A stretch of DNA of 10,491 nt from Chloroflexota bacterium (lineage in GTDB: Bacteria > Chloroflexota > Anaerolineae > Aggregatilineales > Phototrophicaceae), in contig JAEZAF010000272.1 in the NCBI GenBank assembly GCA_023430545.1, forward strand, positions 1 to 10,491, in the 5' to 3' direction. Of the stretch, positions 1-6,119 are shown piece after piece. The stretch's first letter is position 1; every line of letters begins with the position of its first letter. Below the pieces are notes generated by a model. The model saw nothing but the letters and a program-made list of their open reading frames with translations. It had not been told where the DNA came from and ran no database searches. The position numbers were made by a program, and so were the translations under genes.

Positions 1-50
1 CGATCTGCTTATGAAACTGAATCATGCTTCGTCAAGCGGATGCAATCGGC

Positions 51-72
51 TAGAATAATCAGAAAAACGGAG
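51..72 (+). promoter_or_regulatory. Possible -10 box and RBS of the acyl-CoA ligase gene
   Basis: TAGAAT at 51-56 matches five of six bases of the -10 consensus, and ACGGAG at 67-72 is a good Shine-Dalgarno sequence for the ATG at 83. The hexamer 17 bp upstream of the -10 (TTCGTC, 28-33) is a poor -35, so the promoter part is weak while the RBS is convincing. Confidence 0.35.
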
Positions 73-82
73 TTTATTACGC

Positions 83-1672
83 ATGATTCCTGCATCCGAC
101 TGGCTGGCGTTCCATGCCGACCGCACGCCAGAGAAGCTCGCGGCGGTCGATCAGGAGACCGGGCGGCGCTTCACTTACGGAGAGTTCAATGACCAGGCGG
201 CACGCCTCGCAGCTTACCTTCGCAGTGCATGGGACGTCCAACCCGGTGACCGCCTCGCCATCCTCGCCAAAAATTCCACCGAATACTTTGAATTCCAGTT
301 CGCCTGCATCAAACTCGGCGCGCTGATGCTGCCCCTCAACTGGCGGCTGGCGGAGCCAGAGCTGCTGTTCATCCTCAATGATGCCGAAGCCAAAGGGCTG
401 GTCTATGACGCGGAATTCGAAGACCGCATCCCGCCGCTGACCGCCGGTTCAACCGCCAGACACCGCCTGCGGATCGACGCCGTCCAGCGCGGCACAGACG
501 ACGCCCCGGTCTATGAAGAGGCTATCCGCGCCACCACCGATCGCGTCGTGATGGACCCGCAGACCACCCACGACACCTCCATGACGATCATGTACACCGC
601 CGGGACGACCGGCCATCCCAAAGGCGTGCTGATCACACACGGGATGACGCTGTGGAACGCGATCAACATCAGCACGCCAACCGGCCTCGCCTGTGACTCG
701 ACGCATTATGTCGTGCTGCCCACCTTTCACACCGGCGGGCTGAACCTGTACGCCAACCCCCTGTTCCATCACGGCGGGACCAATATCATCGCCCGTCACT
801 TCGACCCTGAAATCACACTGAAGACACTGTCTGATCCCGAACTCGATGTGACGCACTTCTTCGGCGTGCCTTCAATTTACCTGTTTCTGTCGCAGCATCC
901 GGATTTCGACTCTGCCGACCTGAGCCGCATCAAAAGCTGGGGATGCGGCGGCGCACCGATGCCGGTCCCGGTGCTGGAACGTTACGCCAAACGCGATATG
1001 ATCATTCAGCTTGGCTTCGGCATGACCGAGACCAGCCCGACAGTCTTCCTGTGTGACAGGCATCGTGCGCTGGCAAAGCCGACCTCCGTCGGCAAGCCGC
1101 TGCTGCATACCCGTGTGCGCGTGGTCGATGATCATTTTCACGATGTCGCGCCGGGGGATATTGGCGAAGTCATCATCAGCGGGCCGAATATCACCCCCGG
1201 TTACTGGCGACGTCCCGAAGCCAATGCCAGCAGCTTCACAGTCGATCAGCACGGGAATCGCTGGCTGCACTCCGGTGACGCGGGGACGGTCGATGAAGAC
1301 GGCTGCATCTACATCGTGGACCGCTACAAGGATATGTACATCAGCGGCGGCGAGAACGTCTATCCGGCGGAAGTCGAACAGGTGCTGTTCCAGATCGACG
1401 GCGTGGCCGATGTCGCCGTGATCGGCGTGCCGGACGAGCGCTGGGGCGAATGTGGGCTGGCGGTGGTGGTCTGTGCAGCGGGCATATCGCTGGACCCGGA
1501 AGCGGTGCTGGCGCACTGTCGGGCAAATCTGGCGAAGTTCAAGGTCCCGAAGCAGGTGGCATTCATCGACGTACTGCCGCGTAACGCCGCAGGCAAGGTG
1601 CTGAAGCGCGAACTCCGTGCGCAGTTTGTCACCGCAGCGGTGGCAGATGGCGCGGAAACACCCGCGTCGTAA
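83..1672 (+). CDS. Class I adenylate-forming acyl-CoA ligase (long-chain fatty acid/aromatic acid CoA ligase type)
   Basis: This 529-residue protein has the length and full motif set of the ANL superfamily, which activates a carboxylic acid with ATP to an acyl-adenylate and transfers it to CoA. The P-loop-like motif YTAGTTGHPKG lies at residues 171-181. GFGMTET at 311-317 contributes to the adenylate pocket. HSGD at 396-399 holds the ribose-binding Asp. RYKD at 414-417 is the hinge, followed by SGGENVYP at 421-428. PRNAAGKVLKREL near the C-terminus carries the catalytic Lys505. No signal peptide or membrane segment is visible, so it should be cytoplasmic. The ATG is preceded by ACGGAG (67-72) at 10-bp spacing. 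The acid substrate (fatty, aryl or other) cannot be told from the sequence. It stands alone, with 286 bp before the next gene. O-succinylbenzoate or feruloyl-CoA ligases share these motifs and remain alternatives. Confidence 0.95.
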   Translation: MIPASDWLAFHADRTPEKLAAVDQETGRRFTYGEFNDQAARLAAYLRSAWDVQPGDRLAILAKNSTEYFEFQFACIKLGALMLPLNWRLAEPELLFILNDAEAKGLVYDAEFEDRIPPLTAGSTARHRLRIDAVQRGTDDAPVYEEAIRATTDRVVMDPQTTHDTSMTIMYTAGTTGHPKGVLITHGMTLWNAINISTPTGLACDSTHYVVLPTFHTGGLNLYANPLFHHGGTNIIARHFDPEITLKTLSDPELDVTHFFGVPSIYLFLSQHPDFDSADLSRIKSWGCGGAPMPVPVLERYAKRDMIIQLGFGMTETSPTVFLCDRHRALAKPTSVGKPLLHTRVRVVDDHFHDVAPGDIGEVIISGPNITPGYWRRPEANASSFTVDQHGNRWLHSGDAGTVDEDGCIYIVDRYKDMYISGGENVYPAEVEQVLFQIDGVADVAVIGVPDERWGECGLAVVVCAAGISLDPEAVLAHCRANLAKFKVPKQVAFIDVLPRNAAGKVLKRELRAQFVTAAVADGAETPAS

Positions 1673-1697
1673 TCAGTGCGCAGGCACAGCGCTATCG

Positions 1698-1744
1698 TGT
1701 CCCTGCAATATATGCGCCATGTGGGGACCGGGCCTGCCCTGTCC
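1698..1744 (+). repeat. Dispersed intergenic repeat, copy A (inverted relative to copy B)
   Basis: These 47 bases align without gaps to the reverse complement of 5940-5986, with 39 of 47 identical by manual count. The 3' part (1725-1744) folds into a hairpin GGACcGGGC-CT-GCCCtGTCC with one C-T mismatch. A second hairpin follows at 1777-1797 (GGGATGGC-ACGCA-GCCGTCCC, one G-T wobble), and copy B has an equivalent with the same ACGCAG loop region. The full element is therefore about 1698-1800. Its family is unidentified; it resembles the GTAGGG-ended palindromic repeats scattered in many Chloroflexota and cyanobacterial genomes, which is inference. Confidence 0.7.
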
Positions 1745-1776
1745 ACTGGTCACGAGATTGCAGGAGAGAGTCTGGC

Positions 1777-1797
1777 GGGATGGCACGCAGCCGTCCC
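1777..1797 (+). repeat. Hairpin of repeat copy A
   Basis: GGGATGGC (1777-1784) pairs with GCCGTCCC (1790-1797) over eight base pairs, including one wobble, around a five-base loop ACGCA. It is followed by TAC, as in the matching hairpin of copy B read on the other strand. There is no T-tract, so a terminator role for the ligase gene is not supported. Confidence 0.6.
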
Positions 1798-1895
1798 TAC
1801 ACAACAGTTTTAAAAGGGTAATCGCAATGCGAAAATTGCAGGTGACGCAAAATCTCAGCGCTGCCTAAAACCCTGCACAGGATGGTATCACTCTG

Positions 1896-1954
1896 TAGAA
1901 TACACAATGTGACAGACGGTTTTTACTTACGGATCATCTTAGGAGAAACAAGGA
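1896..1954 (+). promoter_or_regulatory. Possible -10 box and RBS of the alpha/beta hydrolase gene
   Basis: TAGAAT at 1896-1901 matches five of six bases of the -10 consensus, the same hexamer as upstream of the ligase gene. No good -35 lies at the right distance. AGGAGA at 1941-1946 (12-bp spacing) is the likely Shine-Dalgarno, with a weaker AAGGA at 1950-1954 closer to the ATG at 1959. Confidence 0.4.
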
Positions 1955-1958
1955 CATT

Positions 1959-3032
1959 ATGGCACGTATTCCGGTAATGGCGGGTATCAAGGCAGAGAAA
2001 ATAACAACGGATCGGCTGACCACCCGTGTGCTCTTCAGCGGGCCAGCCGACGGTGTGCCGGTGCTGTTCCTGCACGGCAACGCATCTTCAGCGACCTATT
2101 GGGAAGAGACCATGCTGGCGCTGCCAGAAGGTTATCGCGGTATCGCCCCGGACCAGCGCGGCTACGGTGACGCCGACCGCCGCAAGCGTATCAACGCCAC
2201 ACGCGGCCTGAAGGATCTGGCCGACGACGCCATCATCCTGCTCAACACACTCGGGATTCGCTGGGCGCATTTCGTTGGTCACAGCATGGGCGGCGCAGTC
2301 ATCTGGCAGATCATGATGGATTATCCCAATCGTATCCTGACGGTCACACAGGCCGCACCGGGATCACCCTACGGCTTCGGTGGGACCAAAGACATCGACG
2401 GCACCATCTGCTGGCCGGACGGTGCAGGCTCAGGCGGTGGGATCGTCAACCCGAACTTCACGAAGTACATGGCCGAAGGCTATCGCGGCACCTCGGATGC
2501 ACAGGGATCACCACGTGTGGTGATGAACAGCTTCTACTGGAAGCCACCGTTTGTCCCCAAGCGTGAGGAAGAACTGCTGTCGTCGCTGCTGTCAGAACAT
2601 GTCGGCGAGAACGCCTATCCGGGCGATCATGTACCATCGCTCAACTGGCCGAACACCGCCCCCGGCATCTGGGGACCGGCCAACGCGCTGGCCCCGATCT
2701 ACGCCGATAAGGTCGAGCGCCTGTACGCCATCACACCGAAGCCGCCTGTGCTGTGGATTCGCGGCGCAGACGATCAGATTGTGAGCGACAATTCGCTGTT
2801 CGAGATGGGTACACTCGGCAAGCTCGGCGCGGTTCCGGGCTATCCCGGCGAAGAAGTCTACCCGCCGCAGCCGATGGTCGGCCAGACACGCGCCGTGCTG
2901 GAGAAATACGCCGAAGCCGGTGGACGTTTTCAGGAAATTGTGTTCGAGAACTGTGGTCACACGCCCTATCTCGAAAAACCGGACGCCTTCAACGAAGCCT
3001 TCCACCGTCATCTGAGATCTGTGACGGCGTAA
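1959..3032 (+). CDS. Alpha/beta hydrolase
   Basis: The protein has 357 residues and an alpha/beta hydrolase fold with a complete triad. The oxyanion-hole motif LHGN is at 38-41. The nucleophile elbow GHSMGG is at 107-112 with Ser109. The acid is most likely Asp272 in GADDQIV, and the base is His334 in NCGHTPYLEKP. Between elbow and acid lies a long cap of roughly 150 residues, starting PGSPYGFGG, which makes it longer than the usual 270-300-residue members. This family includes esterases, lactonases, C-C hydrolases and, with Asp nucleophiles, epoxide and haloalkane hydrolases. The Ser nucleophile argues for an esterase, lactonase or C-C hydrolase type. No signal peptide is seen. It has its own RBS (AGGAGA) and is probably a monocistronic unit ending at the hairpins that follow. 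The substrate is unknown. Confidence 0.93.
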   Translation: MARIPVMAGIKAEKITTDRLTTRVLFSGPADGVPVLFLHGNASSATYWEETMLALPEGYRGIAPDQRGYGDADRRKRINATRGLKDLADDAIILLNTLGIRWAHFVGHSMGGAVIWQIMMDYPNRILTVTQAAPGSPYGFGGTKDIDGTICWPDGAGSGGGIVNPNFTKYMAEGYRGTSDAQGSPRVVMNSFYWKPPFVPKREEELLSSLLSEHVGENAYPGDHVPSLNWPNTAPGIWGPANALAPIYADKVERLYAITPKPPVLWIRGADDQIVSDNSLFEMGTLGKLGAVPGYPGEEVYPPQPMVGQTRAVLEKYAEAGGRFQEIVFENCGHTPYLEKPDAFNEAFHRHLRSVTA

Positions 3033-3051
3033 AATACAGACACCCCTCCCT

Positions 3052-3082
3052 GATAAAGTGCAGCTGATCACTGCACTTTATC
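3052..3082. terminator. Hairpin, possible bidirectional terminator
   Basis: GATAAAGTGCAG (3052-3063) pairs perfectly with CTGCACTTTATC (3071-3082) around a seven-base loop, starting 20 bp after the hydrolase stop. The 12-bp stem could end transcription from both converging genes. It is not followed by a clean T-tract, so intrinsic termination is only probable. Confidence 0.5.
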
Positions 3083-3084
3083 TT

Positions 3085-3114
3085 CCCTTCCCATCCGTAA
3101 ACGGATGGGGAGGG
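3085..3114. terminator. Second hairpin between converging genes
   Basis: CCCTTCCCATCCG (3085-3097) pairs with CGGATGGGGAGGG (3102-3114) over 13 positions, one a T-G wobble, around a TAAA loop. It sits two bases after the previous hairpin and 38 bp from the ssuD stop. It is probably part of the same structured element, and may act as a terminator or transcript end-protector for ssuD. Confidence 0.45.
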
Positions 3115-3151
3115 TGGTGAGCGCAGCGAGACAGGAGGGGTCAGAACGCCT

Positions 3152-4252
3152 CTACTGCCATTCCCCCAACGGACGCCCATGCCGCAGGATGCGGTCAGTA
3201 TCGATCTCGCGCAGGCGCGGCACCACATGCTCTGCGACGCGATACGCCTCTTCCAGATGCGGATAACCGGACAGGATAAATGTGTCGATGCCCAGATCGA
3301 CGTATTCCTTCAGTCGTTCCGCCACCTGTTCGCCTGTGCCGACAATCGCCGTGCCGATGCCCTTGTTGATCAGGCCGATCCCCGCCCACAGGTTCGGGTA
3401 GACTTCCAGCGAACCGTTCCTGCCGTTGTGCAGATCCTTCATGCGGCTCTGTCCGACACTGTCGAAACGGGCAAGTTTGGCCTGCGCCTCGGCAATCGCT
3501 TTCTCATCGACATAGCGCAGGATGTCATTGGCGGCGGCCCATGCCGCTTCCTCGGTGTCGCGGACGACCACATGCACGCGCAGCCCGAAACGCATCGTAC
3601 GGCCCTCGGCTTCCGCAGCCGCCCGGACTTTCGCAATCTTCTCGGCAATCATCGCTGGCGGTTCGCACAATGTCAGATAGACATCGACATGCTTCGCCGC
3701 CACCGCGATTCCGGCATCCGACGAACCACCGAAGAACAGCGGCGGATACGGCTTCTGCACCGATGGAAAATTGATGCGTGCATCCTTCACATGCTCGTAG
3801 TTTCCTTCAAGGCTGAAGGTATTGCCCTGCATGATCTCGCGCCAGATGGTCAGGAATTCGTCGGTGACCGCATAGCGCTCGTCATGCGACAGAAACGTCC
3901 CATCCCCCGCCAGCTCGACCGGGTCGCCGCCCGTGATAATATTCAGCAGCAGTCGGCCATCGGAAAAACGGTCGAAGGTTGCGGCCATCCGTGCCGCCAG
4001 CGTCGGCGAAAGGCTGCCGGGACGAAACGCAATCAGGAACTTCATGCGCTTCGTCAGCGGGATCAGCGACGAAGCGATCACCCATGAATCCTCACACCCG
4101 AAGCCGGTGGGCAGCAGTGCCCCATCAAAGCCCAACCCATCCACGGCCTGCGCAACCTGTGCCAGATACGGCAGACTGGGGATGCGCTTGCCAATGTCTG
4201 TCCCCAGATAGGGACCATCCCCATGGCCGGGGATAAACCAAAGAATATCCAT
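3152..4252 (-). CDS. ssuD: SsuD-like FMNH2-dependent alkanesulfonate monooxygenase (LLM-class flavin oxidoreductase)
   Basis: This 366-residue protein closely follows E. coli SsuD (381 residues) from the N-terminal WF-P-HGDG-YLGT segment to SGYPHLEEAYRV. SsuD uses FMNH2 and O2 to split alkanesulfonates into aldehyde and sulfite for sulfur supply. By direct residue count, Cys53 matches E. coli Cys54, His227 matches His228 and Tyr330 matches Tyr331. Other conserved blocks are TGGDPVELAGDG (107-118), YPPLFFGGSSD (169-179) and PNLWAGIGL (286-294). The mobile-loop arginine (E. coli Arg297) appears to be replaced: the loop reads NKG at 296-298 where E. coli has RGG. The RBS AGGAAGG (4261-4267) lies 8 bp from the ATG. 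The usual partners (NADPH:FMN reductase SsuE and an ABC importer) are not in the window. MsuD- or SfnG-type sulfonate/sulfone monooxygenases are alternatives. Confidence 0.9.
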   Translation of the reverse strand: MDILWFIPGHGDGPYLGTDIGKRIPSLPYLAQVAQAVDGLGFDGALLPTGFGCEDSWVIASSLIPLTKRMKFLIAFRPGSLSPTLAARMAATFDRFSDGRLLLNIITGGDPVELAGDGTFLSHDERYAVTDEFLTIWREIMQGNTFSLEGNYEHVKDARINFPSVQKPYPPLFFGGSSDAGIAVAAKHVDVYLTLCEPPAMIAEKIAKVRAAAEAEGRTMRFGLRVHVVVRDTEEAAWAAANDILRYVDEKAIAEAQAKLARFDSVGQSRMKDLHNGRNGSLEVYPNLWAGIGLINKGIGTAIVGTGEQVAERLKEYVDLGIDTFILSGYPHLEEAYRVAEHVVPRLREIDTDRILRHGRPLGEWQ

Positions 4253-4339
4253 TTTTCCTGCCTTCCTGAAAAATCCAGTTTTTGAATATGGGCGTGCGTT
4301 TATTCAGCGGATCGGGCCACAAAACAGCCCTCTATGTGA

Positions 4340-4345
4340 AGTATA
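4340..4345 (-). promoter_or_regulatory. Putative ssuD -10 box
   Basis: TATACT on the minus strand matches five of six consensus bases and lies about 88 bp upstream of the ssuD start. At 17-bp spacing the -35 position reads TGTATC, which is poor and falls inside the first tandem palindrome. This is the arrangement expected of an activator-dependent promoter, but it is only a prediction. Confidence 0.35.
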
Positions 4346-4359
4346 TTCGCAGTTCAGCG

Positions 4360-4386
4360 CTGGATACATCCAGTTGGATACATCCA
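4360..4386. promoter_or_regulatory. Two tandem 12-bp palindromes, candidate operator for ssuD
   Basis: TGGATACATCCA occurs at 4361-4372 and again, identical, at 4375-4386, a 14-bp period. Each is a palindrome (TGGAT-AC-ATCCA), and the first extends to CTGGAT-AC-ATCCAG (4360-4373). A neighbouring CAGCGCTG palindrome (4355-4362) overlaps its left end. Position over the -35 region of the predicted ssuD promoter fits binding of a dimeric regulator in tandem. The regulator is unknown. Confidence 0.55.
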
Positions 4387-4638
4387 TCCTGATGCAGCGT
4401 CCCCGGAATTGGATCGGAAGTGTGACAAAGGTTCTATCGCCGTACAGCCAAAAGCGTTACAGTCTGCATTGCGTCCAGGCGGGTTTGACAGATGTTATTG
4501 TCTGAGATCTCAATGCTGTCTTTATCCTCTCTGCTGTAGGATACATATGACTTCCGGCGGCAGGCCTCAGCATCCGCCATTAGAAGCCGCGATGCACCCA
4601 ACTGATTATCCAACTTCATACAGGTTGAGCTGGTCTCA

Positions 4639-5856
4639 ATGCGAATTCAACGCCATCGCTATCCCCCTTCGGCACGCCGTCATCGCCAGCAGGGTTGTCT
4701 GCCCTTTAGCTTTCTCCTCGGCTTAATGACCGCCGGGCTGCTGTTTTCGTGGGGATGGATCAGCCAGACACTCTGGCCGCCCGGTGAACAGAACGCAGCG
4801 GCAGATCTGTCAGGGGCGCAGGCGGCACTGGCATCCGGTGACCTGACCGGCGCAATTGAAAAGGCACGCGCCGTCTATGAAGGGGACAGCAGCCGCAGCG
4901 ACGCGCTGATTCTGCTGATCCGCACACTGATTTATCAGAGCTATGACGATTACGACACCGCCGGAAATCGCGAATTCGCGCTTCAGCTTACCACTCGTGC
5001 GCTGCGTGCCAACCCGAGTGATCCCGTGCTGCTGGGGCTGCACGCCTTTGCGCAGCAGACCAACGCGCAGTCGCTCGAAGCCTATAACACCGCCAAACGG
5101 GTACGCATGCTGCGTCCGCAGGACATCCTCGCGCAGATCGTCACCGGCATGGCATACGGCGGGATTGGCAGCTATGACCGCGCCCTGAATGAACAGGAAG
5201 CAGTCGCAGCACGGCTGGCGAATTCCAATGCGCTCGATGACGATCCGACCGCCGCAGGCTGGCAGCTTGACTCGCTGCGTGCGCTGGCGATTGCCTACAG
5301 TGATCTGGGGCGCTATCAGGACGCGCTGAAAACCGTAGACCGCGCCATCCGTCTGAATCCCCGACTGAATGTGCTGTATTTTGAACGTGCGCTGTACGCC
5401 ATGCAGATCGGGGACAGCAGCAAAGCGACCGACTCCTATTTCGAGATCCTTGGCCGCAGTCCGAATAACGTCAAGGCGCGGCTGCGGCTGTGCGAGACGG
5501 CCAGCGTCTCACGCGACCGCGACATGGCCCTGCGCTACTGTCAGGAAGTGACTGAACGTGCGCCCACATGGTCCGAAGGCTGGTACAAACTCGGTCGCGA
5601 GCACTTCCTCGCCGGTAATTTCACCGCCGCCCAGGGGGCGCTCAACCGCTGTTCGACCTTACAGGTGACACAGGGCGTGCCTGTCACAGAACGGCGCTTC
5701 GAATGCTGGTATCTTCAGGGGCAGGCAGCGGAGATCAACGGGGACTGTGAAGCCCTGCTGAGCACCTATCACGAGTTTCAGGCGATGACCGCACAGCAGT
5801 CCATCAGCCAGACATGGGTCTATCCGCCAGAAGGCCCACCCGGCTGCGTGCAGTAA
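4639..5856 (+). CDS. Membrane-anchored tetratricopeptide-repeat protein
   Basis: The 405-residue product starts with a highly basic stretch (residues 1-18, many Arg/His) and one hydrophobic segment at about 21-41, then a soluble helical domain. This is the pattern of a signal anchor with the C-terminal part outside the membrane. TPR-like helix pairs run from about residue 55 to 385. The clearest unit is at 211-244, with the LG-Y-DAL pattern ending in AIRLNP, and weaker ones lie around 120-150, 245-280 and 305-340. Six cysteines occur in the C-terminal part (285, 301, 338, 356, 370, 403), which would allow disulfides if it is exported. The ATG has only a weak RBS (GAG 9 bp upstream), so expression may be low. 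No enzyme domain is seen; a scaffold or assembly role is inferred from TPRs generally. Specific family not recognised. Confidence 0.88.
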   Translation: MRIQRHRYPPSARRHRQQGCLPFSFLLGLMTAGLLFSWGWISQTLWPPGEQNAAADLSGAQAALASGDLTGAIEKARAVYEGDSSRSDALILLIRTLIYQSYDDYDTAGNREFALQLTTRALRANPSDPVLLGLHAFAQQTNAQSLEAYNTAKRVRMLRPQDILAQIVTGMAYGGIGSYDRALNEQEAVAARLANSNALDDDPTAAGWQLDSLRALAIAYSDLGRYQDALKTVDRAIRLNPRLNVLYFERALYAMQIGDSSKATDSYFEILGRSPNNVKARLRLCETASVSRDRDMALRYCQEVTERAPTWSEGWYKLGREHFLAGNFTAAQGALNRCSTLQVTQGVPVTERRFECWYLQGQAAEINGDCEALLSTYHEFQAMTAQQSISQTWVYPPEGPPGCVQ

Positions 5857-5872
5857 TCCCATCTATTCCGTA

Positions 5873-5895
5873 GGGGAGGACCTGCGTGTCCTCCC
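5873..5895. repeat. Perfect hairpin at the start of repeat copy B
   Basis: GGGAGGAC (5874-5881) and GTCCTCCC (5888-5895) form a perfect eight-base-pair stem around CTGCGT, 17 bp after the TPR stop codon. Read on the other strand it matches the second hairpin of copy A, including the ACGCAG loop region. With no T-tract after it, it is more likely repeat structure than a simple terminator. Confidence 0.65.
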
Positions 5896-5939
5896 GTGCA
5901 TACCAATTTAGAATCGGTGCAGGAATTGGCTTCCAGCGC

Positions 5940-5986
5940 GGACAGGGCAGGCCCTGTGCCTACCTGGCAAGTATATTGTAGGGACA
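5940..5986 (-). repeat. Dispersed intergenic repeat, copy B
   Basis: The minus strand of this segment matches 1698-1744 at 39 of 47 positions without gaps. It contains the hairpin ACAGGGC-AG-GCCCTGT (5942-5957). Together with the hairpin at 5874-5895 it forms an element of about 115 bp in the same internal order as copy A, but in opposite orientation and with a longer spacer (44 versus 32 bases between the two hairpins). Confidence 0.7.
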
Positions 5987-6015
5987 ATGACATGCAAGCA
6001 TGTTAGGCATTGTCC
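5982..6015. repeat. Bulged long hairpin next to copy B
   Basis: GGACAATG (5982-5989) pairs with CATTGTCC (6008-6015), and inside it ACATGC (5990-5995) pairs with GCATGT (5998-6003). This gives a 14-bp stem with a four-base bulge TAGG. It overlaps the last bases of copy B and is directly followed by the next hairpin. Confidence 0.6.
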
Positions 6016-6061
6016 GGCGTTTACATAAATTTCAGAACCGTCTTCTGAATATTCAAACGCC
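6016..6061. repeat. Two-step hairpin adjoining the previous one
   Basis: The outer arms GGCGTTT (6016-6022) and AAACGCC (6055-6061) pair perfectly over 7 bp, and the inner arms TTCAGAA (6031-6037) and TTCTGAA (6043-6049) pair over 7 bp around CCGTC. An asymmetric internal loop separates them. It abuts the hairpin at 5982-6015 with no spacer. Confidence 0.55.
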
Positions 6062-6119
6062 TCTTAAGCACATTTTCATTTGCCATCCAATTCCTACACA
6101 ACTCTTACGTGCCTGTTTA

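Larger units (their letters stand above)
3039..3142. repeat. Structured, repeat-like element filling the gap between two converging genes
   Basis: Almost the whole gap between the hydrolase and ssuD stops can fold. An outer pairing joins CCCCTCC (3043-3049) to GGAGGGG (3134-3140), with GA/TC pairing beyond it across a two-base bulge. Inside are two adjacent hairpins (3052-3082 and 3085-3114), giving a multi-branched structure. The closing segment GAGCGCAGCGAGACAGG has the look of a dispersed intergenic repeat, but no second copy lies in this window. Confidence 0.55.
4253..4638. other. 386-bp divergent intergenic region between ssuD and the TPR gene
   Basis: The left side holds the ssuD RBS, a -10-like TATACT (minus strand) and two tandem TGGATACATCCA palindromes. 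A third GGATACAT lies at 4539-4546 without the palindromic half. A consensus TTGACA at 4485-4490 faces the TPR gene but has no good -10 at 16-18 bp. GAGATCTC at 4504-4511 is a short palindrome. I see no convincing coding sequence or RNA gene here. Confidence 0.6.

Noticed and set aside
872..1516. 214-codon minus-strand frame inside the ligase gene
   Set aside because: It is antisense to conserved adenylate-forming motifs, with no RBS or domain signs.
1617..1868. 83-codon open frame crossing the end of the ligase gene
   Set aside because: It starts inside the ligase gene, runs through the hairpin repeat copy A, has no RBS and no recognisable protein pattern. The short ATG frame at 1827 is only 13 codons.
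3179..4087. 302-codon open frame on the + strand, opposite ssuD
   Set aside because: It is fully antisense to a clear SsuD gene, low in hydrophobic pattern and rich in Arg/His/Gln, as expected of a shadow frame in GC-rich DNA.
4485..4490. Consensus TTGACA as a promoter for the TPR gene
   Set aside because: At 16-18 bp spacing the -10 candidates (ATCTCA, TCTCAA, CTCAAT) match poorly, so a single good hexamer was not called a promoter.
4504..4511. GAGATCTC palindrome as an operator
   Set aside because: An eight-base perfect palindrome is expected by chance in a window of this size and it is not repeated nearby.
4409..4726. 105-codon frame upstream of and overlapping the TPR start
   Set aside because: No RBS, no recognisable motif, and it overlaps the basic N-terminus of the TPR protein in another frame; treated as non-coding.
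1698..5986. Composite transposon bounded by inverted repeats A and B
   Set aside because: No transposase or remnant lies between the copies, no target-site duplication is visible, and the copies are short, diverged, intergenic hairpin repeats rather than insertion-sequence ends.
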